Assembly (NCBI GenBank): GCA_029879595.1
Contig: JAOUPZ010000101.1
Location: 1-9,512 of the forward strand
Direction: 5' to 3'
DNA from: Deltaproteobacteria bacterium
GTDB lineage: Bacteria; SAR324; JACQKK01
Length of the DNA stretch: 9,512 nt
Part shown: one piece after another, positions 1 to 7,112 of the stretch
Layout: the number at the start of each line of letters is the position of its first letter
How positions within the stretch are numbered: position 1 is the stretch's first letter
Program-made: the position numbers and the translations under genes
The notes under the pieces: model-generated
Told to the model about the DNA's origin: nothing
Seen by the model: the letters and a program-made list of their open reading frames with translations, nothing else
The model's database searches: none

Positions 1-2059
1 GGAATCAACCTATGAGAATTTTATCAACGCCATCCATCCCGGGGACAGGGACATGGTGGTGGCGGCGGTGGGGGGCTGTGTGGAGCGCAAGGAAAAATAC
101 GATATCGAACACAGGGTTGTATGGCCCGACGGCTCCATCCGGTGGCTTTCCGAAAAGGGAAATGTTTACCGGGACAAGGACGACCGGCCGATTAAAATGC
201 TGGGAGTCGTGCAGGATGTGACCTCCCGCCGTGAGCTTGACGAGGAGTTGATACTGGCCACCCAGGCCGCCCAGGAAGGGGCACGGGCCAAGTCGGTGTT
301 TCTGGCCAACATGAGCCATGAGATACGCACCCCCATGAATTCGGTGGTGGGGTTCTCTGATGTGCTGCTGGAAACCCGCCTGGATGACAAGCAGAGGGAG
401 TATCTCAACATCGTCAGCAGTTCGGCCAGGTCCTTGCTGAGCCTGCTGAACGACATCCTGGATGTGAGCAAGATGGAGAGCAACAAGGTGGAACTGGAGC
501 ACATTCCCTACCACCTGCCCCGGGCCATGAAGGAAGCGCTTCAGCTGCTGAACATCAAGGCCCAGGAAAAATCGCTGTCACTGGAGCTGGATATCCACCG
601 GGAACTGTATCACTGCTTTATCGGGGACCCGGCCCGGCTGCGGCAGATTCTGCTGAACCTTGTGGGAAACGCCATCAAGTTCACTGAAAAAGGCTCGGTG
701 AAAGTTTCGGTGCAGCCCGAGGGCGGGGACATGCTGCGGTTCACCGTTATGGATTCCGGGATCGGCATGACGCCCCAGCAGTTGGAAGGCATATTCCAGC
801 CCTTCGCCCAGGCAGAGGAATCTACCACCCGCCGCTTTGGAGGAACGGGGCTGGGCACGACCATCAGCAAGCAGCTGGTGGAGCTTATGGGGGGGCGGAT
901 TTGGGTGGAAAGCGAACTGGGGAAAGGATCCAGTTTCATATTTACCATCAGGGCGCCTTTTCCGGACTGCGCTGAGCATTGCCCCTCCTCCTGTATGGCC
1001 CATGGAGAAACGGGGGACATAATACGTCCGGAGTCAAAACGCCGGTTCAGGATCTTGCTGGCCGAGGATATCGAGGAAAACATCGCTCTGGCCAGAATAA
1101 GACTGGAGGAGCAGGGGCATGAACTGACCGTTGTCAGAAATGGCCTTGACGCGCTGGAAGAATTCTCGCCGGACAGGTTCGATGTGATCCTGATGGACGT
1201 TCAGATGCCCATTATGGACGGTCTTCAGGCCACCCGGAAGATCCGGGAGCGGGAGAAGGGCACCAGGGCTCCCATTATCGCCATGACGGCCAGTGTGCTG
1301 CGTGAGGACAAGGAACTGTGCCTTGATGCGGGGATGGATGCGGTGGAAAGCAAGCCGGTGGTATTCTCCTCCCTTTTCAGGACCATGGAGGAGCTTGTTC
1401 CGGCGGGCCGGGGCCGTTCTGTTGAATCCACCGTCGTCAAGCTCGAAAAGTTCCGGCCTTTCGATATGCCACAGATCAACGGCGTGAATACCGAAAGAGG
1501 GTTGAGAGCCTGGCATGACCCAAGGGTATATCTGGTATCGCTGAAGAGCTTTGCCATTGATTACGCAGACTTCAGGGAAAGACTTGCCGCGCTGCTGGAA
1601 ACCGGCGACTACCAGGGAGCCGGCTCTCTTTTGCATGCCCTGAAAGGGCTGGCCGGAAATCTGTCCATTGAGCAGATAGGGAAAATATCCGGCGACATGG
1701 AGTCCCATTTGAAAAACGGGGATATCCAGGCCTTTGAATCCCTTCAGGAGCATCTGTTTCAGAATCTGGCAGAGGTGCTAGAGGCCATCGGCAGGGTCCC
1801 TGAAATGGAGCAGCAACAGGGCGAACCCCACCGGGAATTTAATCCGGAAACAGTGAAAGGGGTGTTGCGGAAGATCCTGGAGGGGCTGGAGGAGGATGAC
1901 CCGGGTATCGTGGAGCCTTTTGTGAATGAACTGGAGGAGTATGTACCCCGGGAAAAGATCCGGGTCCTCAGAAAGAAGATCGATGAGTTCGATTTTGACC
2001 AGGCCAAGGTGAAGGCCCTGGAGATGATGAACAAAATAGCCGGCAATGGAGCCTTGTAA
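1..2059 (+). CDS. Hybrid sensor histidine kinase (PAS-HisKA-HATPase-REC-Hpt), 5' partial
   Basis: The frame is open from base 2, so the gene begins upstream of the window; the ATG at 53 lies inside a PAS domain and is not the real start. Numbering from that ATG, the order is: end of a PAS/PAC fold (to about residue 60, with the typical WPDGSIRW and GVVQDVT segments); HisKA with phospho-acceptor His89 in NMSHEIRTPMN; HATPase with N-box Asn206 (NAIKF), G1 box DSGIG at 234 and G2 box GGTGLG at 263; REC about 331-450 with acidic pair AED and phospho-acceptor Asp382 (MDVQMP); Hpt with His528 (LHALKG). A C-terminal segment ending in a DEFDFDQA motif follows. After the G2 box the usual LAISKQL reads TTISKQL, probably tolerated. 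This is a complete His-Asp-His phosphorelay in one chain, expected to pass phosphate to a separate response regulator, most simply the next gene. The sensory input lies mostly outside the window, so the stimulus is unknown. Confidence 0.95.
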   Translation, partial: ESTYENFINAIHPGDRDMVVAAVGGCVERKEKYDIEHRVVWPDGSIRWLSEKGNVYRDKDDRPIKMLGVVQDVTSRRELDEELILATQAAQEGARAKSVFLANMSHEIRTPMNSVVGFSDVLLETRLDDKQREYLNIVSSSARSLLSLLNDILDVSKMESNKVELEHIPYHLPRAMKEALQLLNIKAQEKSLSLELDIHRELYHCFIGDPARLRQILLNLVGNAIKFTEKGSVKVSVQPEGGDMLRFTVMDSGIGMTPQQLEGIFQPFAQAEESTTRRFGGTGLGTTISKQLVELMGGRIWVESELGKGSSFIFTIRAPFPDCAEHCPSSCMAHGETGDIIRPESKRRFRILLAEDIEENIALARIRLEEQGHELTVVRNGLDALEEFSPDRFDVILMDVQMPIMDGLQATRKIREREKGTRAPIIAMTASVLREDKELCLDAGMDAVESKPVVFSSLFRTMEELVPAGRGRSVESTVVKLEKFRPFDMPQINGVNTERGLRAWHDPRVYLVSLKSFAIDYADFRERLAALLETGDYQGAGSLLHALKGLAGNLSIEQIGKISGDMESHLKNGDIQAFESLQEHLFQNLAEVLEAIGRVPEMEQQQGEPHREFNPETVKGVLRKILEGLEEDDPGIVEPFVNELEEYVPREKIRVLRKKIDEFDFDQAKVKALEMMNKIAGNGAL

Positions 2060-2060
2060 A

Positions 2061-3089
2061 ATGGATGTGGAAAATCATACATGGAAGATCCTGGTGGTGG
2101 ATGACGAACCAAGGAATCTCAAGGTCATGCAGCAGATACTCAAGGACAAGCATGGCCTGGTGTTTGCCAGGGATGGCGAAAAAGCCCTGGAAGCGGTGGA
2201 AAAGCACCGGCCGGACCTGATACTGCTGGATGTGATGATGCCCGGAATAGACGGCTATGAGGTCTGCCGGCGGCTCAAGTCAAACCCGGATACTGCGGGC
2301 ATCCCGGTCATATTCGTTACCGCCATGGAGGATGTGGAAAACGAGGCCAGGGGATTCGACCTGGGGGCCGTGGATTATATCACCAAGCCCGTTTCCCGGG
2401 CCGTGGTGCTGGCCCGGGTGGCCACCCATCTGGTGCTTTACGACAACAAACGGGCCCTGGAGGAACAGGTGGCCGAGCGCACCCGGGAACTGGAACAGAG
2501 CCGCCGGGAGGCCATTTTCATGCTGGGCGAGGCGGGTCATTATAATGATACCGATACAGGAGTGCATATCTGGCGGATGGCCGATTACGCCGGGGCCATC
2601 GCCAGGGAGATCAACTGGAAGGTGGAGGACGCGGCCCTGCTGGAAATCGCGGCCCCCATGCATGATACCGGCAAGATCGGCATCCCCGACGCCATCCTGA
2701 AAAAGCCGGGCAAGCTGGATAGTGACGAATGGGTTGTGATGAAAACCCACTCGGCCATCGGGGCCAGCATCCTTTCCAAAAGCAATTCCCCCATGTTCAA
2801 AATGGCTGCGGACATCGCCCACTATCATCATGAGAAGTGGGACGGCTCCGGCTATCCTTACGGTTTGAAGGGAAACGATATTCCGCTGAGCGCCCGGCTC
2901 GTGGCCATCGCCGATGTGTTTGACGCCCTGACCATGCGGCGGCCCTACAAGGAGCCCTGGAGCGAGGAAGACGCCCTGGCCGAGATCATGAAGGGCTCGG
3001 GGGCTCACTTCGACCCCGAGCTGACCAGGGCCTTCCGGAACATCATTCCGGAGATTTCCCGGATCAGGGCGTACTGGGAAAAGGCGTAG
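2061..3089 (+). CDS. Response regulator: REC plus HD-GYP c-di-GMP phosphodiesterase
   Basis: RpfG-type regulator. From the ATG at 2061: REC domain about 5-125 with acidic pair DD in LVVDDE and phospho-acceptor Asp57 (LLDVMMP); a short charged helix (EQVAERTRELEQSRREA), likely a coiled-coil linker; then an HD-GYP domain with HD at 201-202 (MHDTGKIGIP), HH at 256-257 (HYHHEKWDGSGYP) and GYP at 264-266. All catalytic metal-binding motifs are present, so it should hydrolyse c-di-GMP, switched by phosphorylation of Asp57. Start: the ATG at 2061 has GGAG at 2048-2051, nine bases upstream, and sits one base after the kinase stop. An in-frame ATG at 2046 would overlap the kinase by 14 bases and has no clear ribosome site. 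Either way the two genes are translationally coupled, and the kinase Hpt domain is the natural donor. The cytoplasmic target process is not shown by the sequence. Confidence 0.95.
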   Translation: MDVENHTWKILVVDDEPRNLKVMQQILKDKHGLVFARDGEKALEAVEKHRPDLILLDVMMPGIDGYEVCRRLKSNPDTAGIPVIFVTAMEDVENEARGFDLGAVDYITKPVSRAVVLARVATHLVLYDNKRALEEQVAERTRELEQSRREAIFMLGEAGHYNDTDTGVHIWRMADYAGAIAREINWKVEDAALLEIAAPMHDTGKIGIPDAILKKPGKLDSDEWVVMKTHSAIGASILSKSNSPMFKMAADIAHYHHEKWDGSGYPYGLKGNDIPLSARLVAIADVFDALTMRRPYKEPWSEEDALAEIMKGSGAHFDPELTRAFRNIIPEISRIRAYWEKA

Positions 3090-3124
3090 CTCCTCCCGGT
3101 GCGGCCAGAGGCACCATCCCTCCT

Positions 3125-4579
3125 TTACCTGACCGGAAAATCGGTCTTGTTGAGGGCGTTGTATTTGCCCACGGGCATGTTGTAGGGCTGGCGTGAAACC
3201 TCCTTCAGGGTGGTTGAATCATATACAACCACGGCGCCATCCTTATCCCAGATGCTGACCAGGGCCAGCTTGCCGTCCGCCGTGAATTCGGTGTGCATGG
3301 CCTTTTTTCCCGGCTGGGGCACCAGGGACTTATCCAGCAGCTCCAGCGTCCGCTTGTCGATAAGCTGGATGGCCTCGGTGTTGGAATCGGCCCACAGATA
3401 AGGCGTGCCGGGGTGGGTGCGCACGAAGTATCCCGCGCCCTTCAGGGCCAGTGTTTTTTCCTCGCTGAAGCTCTCCATGTCAATCACGGATATCTTGGAC
3501 ACACCGATATGGTTAAGCGAGGTCTTGAGCTTACCGTCGCGCATGAAGAAGGTGGCGGAAAAAAGGTGCGGCAGACCGCTGGTCTGTATGCTTCCCAGCA
3601 CGGCATGCCGGTTGAGATCATACAGCAGTATTTCCGTGCCTCCCCTTGAACTGGCGATTACCCGGTTGGAGCCGGGGACGAATGTGAAGTCTTCGAAAGC
3701 TATCGGCAGCTCAATCTCGCTGATCTTCAGGGATGGGTACTCCACAAATATCATCTGCGGGGCATCGCGCAGGGTGAGCACGAATTTATCAGTGCCGGGG
3801 TGGTGGTACACTCCGCTGGGGGTTCCCTTCAGGGGCAGCACCTTTTTGGGGCGCAGTTGACCATCCATGAGCACCAGGTTGCGGGGAAGCTGGTTTGCCA
3901 CTGCCACCCAGTCTCCGGCGGGGGAAACAGCCACGTTGCGCGTGTTCACGGCCACCTTGGCCATTACGCTCAGACCACCCTCCAGCAATTCATAGCGGGC
4001 AATGGTGCCGTCCCGCGTGGAAACCACGACCGATTTATAGTCGCCGGTGAACTTCGGGCCTCCATGTATCCGGCCCACCTCGGCTTTATCGAGCTGCTTG
4101 AGGCCATCCCCATCCAGCACCACCAGCGAGCCGGTGCCCCGTTCCACCACCAGCACGGTTTTTTCCAGATCCCGGGGCGGAGTATATTTGCCGGGCTTTT
4201 TTTCCGGTCTGATCAGGCTGGCTGTGATATCGCTGCTTTCCCAGCTTATTTCTCCGACCGGTTGACGCAGCAGTGCAGCCAGGGCTTTGGCCTGTGCTGG
4301 GCTGACCTTGTCCCGATAGCTTTTCATCTGGGTCTGGGGCAGTCCGTCCAGGATCACCTGGGCCAGCTTCTCGTCATTGCTCCGGCCCAGGGTCTCCGGA
4401 ATCAGGGGCGGGGCATATCCGCCATATCGCAGGGCGCCATGGCATTCACGGCAAAGCTCCCGATACTGCTCCTTGGCCCCGGACAACTCCTTTTCCGTGA
4501 CTTCACCGGCTAATAGCATCTGCGGTATTAATAGAAAAACTGGCAAAATCCTCGGAAGCCATCTTATTTGTATTCCCAT
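3125..4579 (-). CDS. nirN: NirN-like protein: cytochrome c domain plus heme d1 beta-propeller
   Basis: A 484-residue exported protein. An N-terminal signal peptide (about residues 1-24, ending LLAG) directs it to the periplasm. A small cytochrome c domain follows with CRECH at 43-47 and a possible distal Met85. From about residue 138 there is a cytochrome d1-type propeller, with RIHGGPKF (His172, the position of the d1 axial ligand), VNTRNVAVS, FEDFTF and SGLPHLFS (His338), ending in a MHTEF...VSIWD...GKYNALN segment that resembles the C-terminus of the NirS encoded nearby. The first active-site His of NirS (in HDGG) has no counterpart, so it is unlikely to be a nitrite reductase. Length and the cytochrome c plus d1 layout match NirN, which oxidises dihydro-heme d1 in the last step of cofactor synthesis; NirF is related but lacks the cytochrome c domain. 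Family membership is fairly firm, the exact NirN role is inference. It is divergent from nirS and convergent with the HD-GYP gene (35-base gap). Confidence 0.78.
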   Translation of the reverse strand: MGIQIRWLPRILPVFLLIPQMLLAGEVTEKELSGAKEQYRELCRECHGALRYGGYAPPLIPETLGRSNDEKLAQVILDGLPQTQMKSYRDKVSPAQAKALAALLRQPVGEISWESSDITASLIRPEKKPGKYTPPRDLEKTVLVVERGTGSLVVLDGDGLKQLDKAEVGRIHGGPKFTGDYKSVVVSTRDGTIARYELLEGGLSVMAKVAVNTRNVAVSPAGDWVAVANQLPRNLVLMDGQLRPKKVLPLKGTPSGVYHHPGTDKFVLTLRDAPQMIFVEYPSLKISEIELPIAFEDFTFVPGSNRVIASSRGGTEILLYDLNRHAVLGSIQTSGLPHLFSATFFMRDGKLKTSLNHIGVSKISVIDMESFSEEKTLALKGAGYFVRTHPGTPYLWADSNTEAIQLIDKRTLELLDKSLVPQPGKKAMHTEFTADGKLALVSIWDKDGAVVVYDSTTLKEVSRQPYNMPVGKYNALNKTDFPVR

Positions 4580-4590
4580 AACCTGCCGAA

Positions 4591-4595
4591 CTCCT
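4591..4595 (-). promoter_or_regulatory. Ribosome binding site of the nirN-like gene
   Basis: On the minus strand AGGAG lies 11 bases upstream of the ATG at 4579. The spacing is slightly long, but no better start is visible and the ATG begins directly with a signal peptide (MGIQIRWLPRI). Confidence 0.55.
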
Positions 4596-4612
4596 GAAAA
4601 GTTGTTAAAAAA

Positions 4613-4644
4613 GTGATTGATGATTTTTTAAAAATCTTTATCAC
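4613..4644. repeat. Nested inverted repeat upstream of the nirN-like gene
   Basis: GTGAT (4613-4617) pairs with ATCAC (4640-4644), and inside it GATTTTT (4622-4628) pairs with AAAAATC (4630-4636) across a single base. The centre is about 50 bases upstream of the nirN-like start, where its promoter would be expected. The one-base inner loop suggests a protein-binding operator on DNA rather than an RNA hairpin. The function is inferred from position only. Confidence 0.5.
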
Positions 4645-4814
4645 AAAAGCCGGATCTGATGGTCTTACGTCCAGTCCTGATGGCCGGTGGTTTATATTTC
4701 ACAGGCTGTCTGTAAGGCTGTTTCCTTCTTTTCGGCACCAGGCTGAGCAAGGCCCGATCGGCCATAAATATTTTTTAGCTCGGGGAATAATAGCCAAATC
4801 CATTTTTCTTTCTA

Positions 4815-4830
4815 TGTGACATATATCATA
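4815..4830. promoter_or_regulatory. Candidate CRP/FNR-family operator
   Basis: TGTGA, six bases, then TCATA: one change from the CRP/HcpR-type consensus TGTGA-N6-TCACA. Members of this family (HcpR, DNR, NNR, FNR) control nitrite and nitric oxide genes in many bacteria. It lies 235 bases upstream of the nirN-like start and 536 upstream of nirS, which is far for direct activation of nirS unless the transcript starts well upstream. Single sites of this kind can occur by chance. Confidence 0.4.
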
Positions 4831-4995
4831 GCGATGCATTTTAAATTTTAATAGAGAATTAGGCTGTATCAAGTTTAAATGTTTTCACGATTCTCACTGT
4901 GTTGAGGATTTTCCCGCAGAAACAGGCGGGGGCTCGTCGTAAAAGGGGTGAGGCGAAGGGCATTCCCAGATCAACGGTGGACGCCCCAGCAAATT

Positions 4996-5020
4996 GAGAC
5001 GGTATCAGATACATCGTTTC
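4996..5020. repeat. Imperfect palindrome
   Basis: GTATC (5002-5006) and GATAC (5008-5012) flank one base, and are enclosed by GAGACG (4996-5001) and CGTTTC (5015-5020), which pair with one mismatch and a two-base offset. The tiny central gap again suggests a DNA-binding site rather than an RNA stem. No family of regulator can be named from it. Confidence 0.3.
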
Positions 5021-5062
5021 AAAAAGCAAAATGAGGAACCGCCCGGAAAAATCGGTTTATTT

Positions 5063-5089
5063 TTAACAACCAAAAATAATGGTTGTTAA
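5063..5089. repeat. Perfect 10-bp inverted repeat, candidate operator
   Basis: TTAACAACCA (5063-5072) and TGGTTGTTAA (5080-5089) are exact reverse complements separated by seven AT-only bases. No T-run follows on the plus strand, and on the minus strand the repeat is followed by an A-rich stretch, so it is not a terminator. It sits about 280 bases upstream of nirS. The half-site TTAACAAC also occurs near the nirN-like start (minus strand, 4601-4608). Confidence 0.6.
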
Positions 5090-5351
5090 TATTGCCAAGA
5101 TGTAGTTTAAAGTTCATTGACGATTCTATATCGGGCAGGTTGTTGGGATGGAGACGAAAAGAATTTGGTTCCTGGTTCGGCAGAAAGCCAACTGCTGTTG
5201 TTGTCCGGAAACCAACAGTAATTCTGTACTGGGTTGAAATGTCAAAAGCCGACAGATACCCTGCCAAAGGTTGGTTCCGTCAGTGAGGCCAGCAAATACC
5301 CGGCAGGGGTGGTGGATCAAAACCATTGCCGGGTGAACAAGTCATCAGTTC

Positions 5352-5357
5352 AGGAGG
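5352..5357 (+). promoter_or_regulatory. Strong ribosome binding site of nirS
   Basis: AGGAGG lies nine bases before the ATG at 5367 and fixes that start. It is the best Shine-Dalgarno match in the window, consistent with a highly expressed enzyme. Confidence 0.85.
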
Positions 5358-5366
5358 AGAAAAAAG

Positions 5367-7037
5367 ATGAGAAAAGCATTTCAGTTAGTGTCGCTGTTTG
5401 CTGTGGTAATCATAGCCGCGGGACTCACAGTGTCCTGCAAGGGCAAGGATGGAGGCGGTGCAGCTCCCGCTGGTGCCCCCGCAGCCGCCCCGGCAGCTGA
5501 TTCAGGGCCGGCAATGTCAGATGCCGACTTTGAAAAAGCCAAGGGTATTTATTTTGACCGCTGCGGTGGATGCCACGGAACCCTGCGCAAGGGTGCTACC
5601 GGCCCGGACATCACCCCGGCCAACACCACGAAGAAGACTCTTGAAAAACTGGAAAAGACCATCTTCGATGGTACTCCCGCCGGAATGCCCGGTTGGGGTC
5701 GCCAGGGTCTTATGACCAAGGAAGAAACCACCCTGATGGCCAAGTACATCCAGAAGCCGGCTCCGATTCCGCCCGAGATGGGACTGGCCAAGATCAAGAC
5801 AACCCACAAGTTGATGGTGCCGGTGGCCCAGCGGCCTTCCAGCCCGGAACATGGACGGGATATCAACGAATTCTTCGGCTTTATCCTGCGTGACGTGGGT
5901 AAGGGCGCCATCATCGATGGCAAGACCAAGGAACTGATGAGCGTGGTTGATACCGGCTTCGCCGTACATATCTTCCGCTCCTCTTCCTCCGGCCGGTATT
6001 TCTATACCGTGGGCCGCGACGGAAAGGTCAACGCCATCGACCTGTTCGCCAAGACCCCCAATGTGGTTGCCGAAGTCAAGACCTGTACCGAGGCCCGCTC
6101 CATCGACGTGTCCAAGTACAATGGCCCCAAGGGCAACTTCGTCGACAAGTACGCCGTGGTCGGCTGCTACTGGCCGCCCCAGATGGTCGTGCTTGATGGC
6201 CAGACCCTGGAGCCCCTCAAGATCATCTCCACCCGGTCCCATACCTATGACGAGAACGAGTACCACCCCGAGCCCCGTGTGGCGGCCATCATCGCCTCCC
6301 ACTACGACTCTGAGTGGGTTGTCGCCGTCAAGGAAACGGGAATGGTGTGGCTGGTCGACTATGCCGACCTGAACAACCTGAAGATGACCCAGATCGCTGC
6401 CGAGCGGTTCCTGCACGACGGCGGTTGGGATGCCACCAAGCGCTACTTCCTGGTGGCCGCCAACATGAAGGATCAGATGGTTGTGGTCGATACCAAGGAA
6501 AAGAAATTCGTAACCAAGTTCGAGACGGGCACCAAGCCTCACCCCGGACGCGGTGCGAACTGGGTTGATCCCAAGTACGGCCCCGTCAACGCCACGGTTC
6601 ACCTGGGCGAAGGCAAGATAGCCGTATACGGTGCCGACCCCAAGGGCAATCCCCAGCATGCCTGGAAGGTGCTCTATGAGGCCGAGACCGAAGGGCCGGG
6701 CCTGTTCATTAAGACCCACCCCAAGAGCAACCACGTCTGGGCGGATAACACCATCGCCAAGACCGAGGGCGCCAACAAGAAGGTGTGCGTGCTCAAGAAG
6801 GACAAGATGGAAGAAGGAACCAACTGCTTCCAGGTCACCGACGTTGGACTGGTGGTTCACTTCGAGTACAACAAGGCCGGAGACGAGGTCTGGATTTCGG
6901 TGTGGGACAAGAAGGGTAAGATCCTTGTCTATGACGACAAGACCCTCAAGCTCAAGCACACCATCGAGAACCAGGACTGGCTGGTCACCCCCACCGGAAA
7001 GTGGAACGTGTATAACACTGTGCACGATATCTATTAA
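5367..7037 (+). CDS. nirS: Cytochrome cd1 nitrite reductase (NO-forming), lipoprotein-like
   Basis: Reduces nitrite to nitric oxide in the periplasm. The 556 residues comprise: an export signal (MRK then a hydrophobic stretch to about 20) ending LTVSC, which fits a lipobox with Cys24; a Gly/Ala/Pro-rich linker about 28-49; a cytochrome c domain with CGGCH at 66-70 and likely distal Met107 (GMPGWG); and the eight-bladed d1 propeller from about 150. In the propeller, His201 (FAVHIFRSSSSGRY) matches the axial d1 ligand, and His350 (FLHDGG) and His392 (KPHPGRGANW) match the two catalytic histidines of characterised NirS proteins. The C-terminus VTPTGKWNVYNT is also characteristic. The usual NirS is a soluble periplasmic dimer, so the lipobox is odd. 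Codon use is strongly biased (nearly all Lys as AAG, Thr as ACC), more than in the neighbours, suggesting high expression. It is transcribed alone: divergent from the nirN-like gene and followed by a strong terminator. Confidence 0.93.
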   Translation: MRKAFQLVSLFAVVIIAAGLTVSCKGKDGGGAAPAGAPAAAPAADSGPAMSDADFEKAKGIYFDRCGGCHGTLRKGATGPDITPANTTKKTLEKLEKTIFDGTPAGMPGWGRQGLMTKEETTLMAKYIQKPAPIPPEMGLAKIKTTHKLMVPVAQRPSSPEHGRDINEFFGFILRDVGKGAIIDGKTKELMSVVDTGFAVHIFRSSSSGRYFYTVGRDGKVNAIDLFAKTPNVVAEVKTCTEARSIDVSKYNGPKGNFVDKYAVVGCYWPPQMVVLDGQTLEPLKIISTRSHTYDENEYHPEPRVAAIIASHYDSEWVVAVKETGMVWLVDYADLNNLKMTQIAAERFLHDGGWDATKRYFLVAANMKDQMVVVDTKEKKFVTKFETGTKPHPGRGANWVDPKYGPVNATVHLGEGKIAVYGADPKGNPQHAWKVLYEAETEGPGLFIKTHPKSNHVWADNTIAKTEGANKKVCVLKKDKMEEGTNCFQVTDVGLVVHFEYNKAGDEVWISVWDKKGKILVYDDKTLKLKHTIENQDWLVTPTGKWNVYNTVHDIY

Positions 7038-7049
7038 GCCGAATGGGGC

Positions 7050-7067
7050 CCGGGTCCTTTGACCCGG
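7050..7067 (+). other. Small GC-rich hairpin just after nirS
   Basis: CCGGGTC (7050-7056) and GACCCGG (7061-7067) form a 7-bp perfect stem with a four-base loop, 12 bases after the nirS stop. There is only a short TTT after it, so it probably protects the 3' end or assists the larger terminator that follows. Confidence 0.5.
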
Positions 7068-7076
7068 TTTGGAAAA

Positions 7077-7112
7077 AACCGCGCCGGATAGGGGAAAAAT
7101 TCCGGCGCGGTT
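7077..7112 (+). terminator. Rho-independent terminator of nirS
   Basis: AACCGCGCCGGA (7077-7088) and TCCGGCGCGGTT (7101-7112) are perfect 12-base arms around a 12-base loop, followed by a T-rich stretch (to about 7131, ending CTTCTTTTT). The stem is mostly GC and lies 40 bases after the nirS stop, so nirS is very likely a single-gene transcript. Confidence 0.85.

Larger units (their letters stand above)
4580..5366. other. Divergent nirN/nirS intergenic region, no convincing gene
   Basis: This 787-base region separates two genes transcribed away from each other and must hold both promoters. It is visibly more AT-rich than the flanking genes, especially 4600-4660, 4760-4890 and 5040-5110. Short open frames here (for example 4613-4819 plus, 5019-5267 minus, 5083-5286 plus) have no recognisable protein features or good ribosome sites. 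What it does contain is a set of inverted repeats (4613-4644, 4996-5020, 5063-5089), a CRP/FNR-like site (4815-4830) and an octamer GTTGTTAA found at 4601-4608 and 5082-5089. A GC-rich block at about 4914-4990 is unexplained. No clear -35/-10 pair, sigma-54 promoter, insertion-sequence end or known riboswitch was recognised. Confidence 0.7.

Noticed and set aside
2280..3008. Minus-strand open frame of 242 codons opposite the HD-GYP gene
   Set aside because: It is the antisense of a well-conserved HD-GYP protein, has no motif or ribosome site, and its composition is that of antisense GC-rich coding DNA.
3098..3115. Hairpin between the convergent HD-GYP and nirN-like genes as a bidirectional terminator
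   Set aside because: GGTGC/GCACC gives only a 5-bp stem with an eight-base loop and no T-run on either strand, so it is too weak to call.
4613..4819. Small plus-strand open frame of 68 codons in the divergent region
   Set aside because: It lacks a ribosome binding site, starts inside the nested palindrome and has no recognisable protein features.
5259..5308. CCCTGCC/GGCAGGG inverted repeat in the nirS leader as a riboswitch or attenuator
   Set aside because: The arms are seven bases but 36 bases apart, and nothing matches a known riboswitch core; it could easily be chance.
5517..7025. Long minus-strand open frame of about 500 codons opposite nirS
   Set aside because: It mirrors the strongly biased codons of nirS, has a repetitive Gly/Val/Leu/His-rich composition and no recognisable domain; the plus-strand NirS has all conserved residues.
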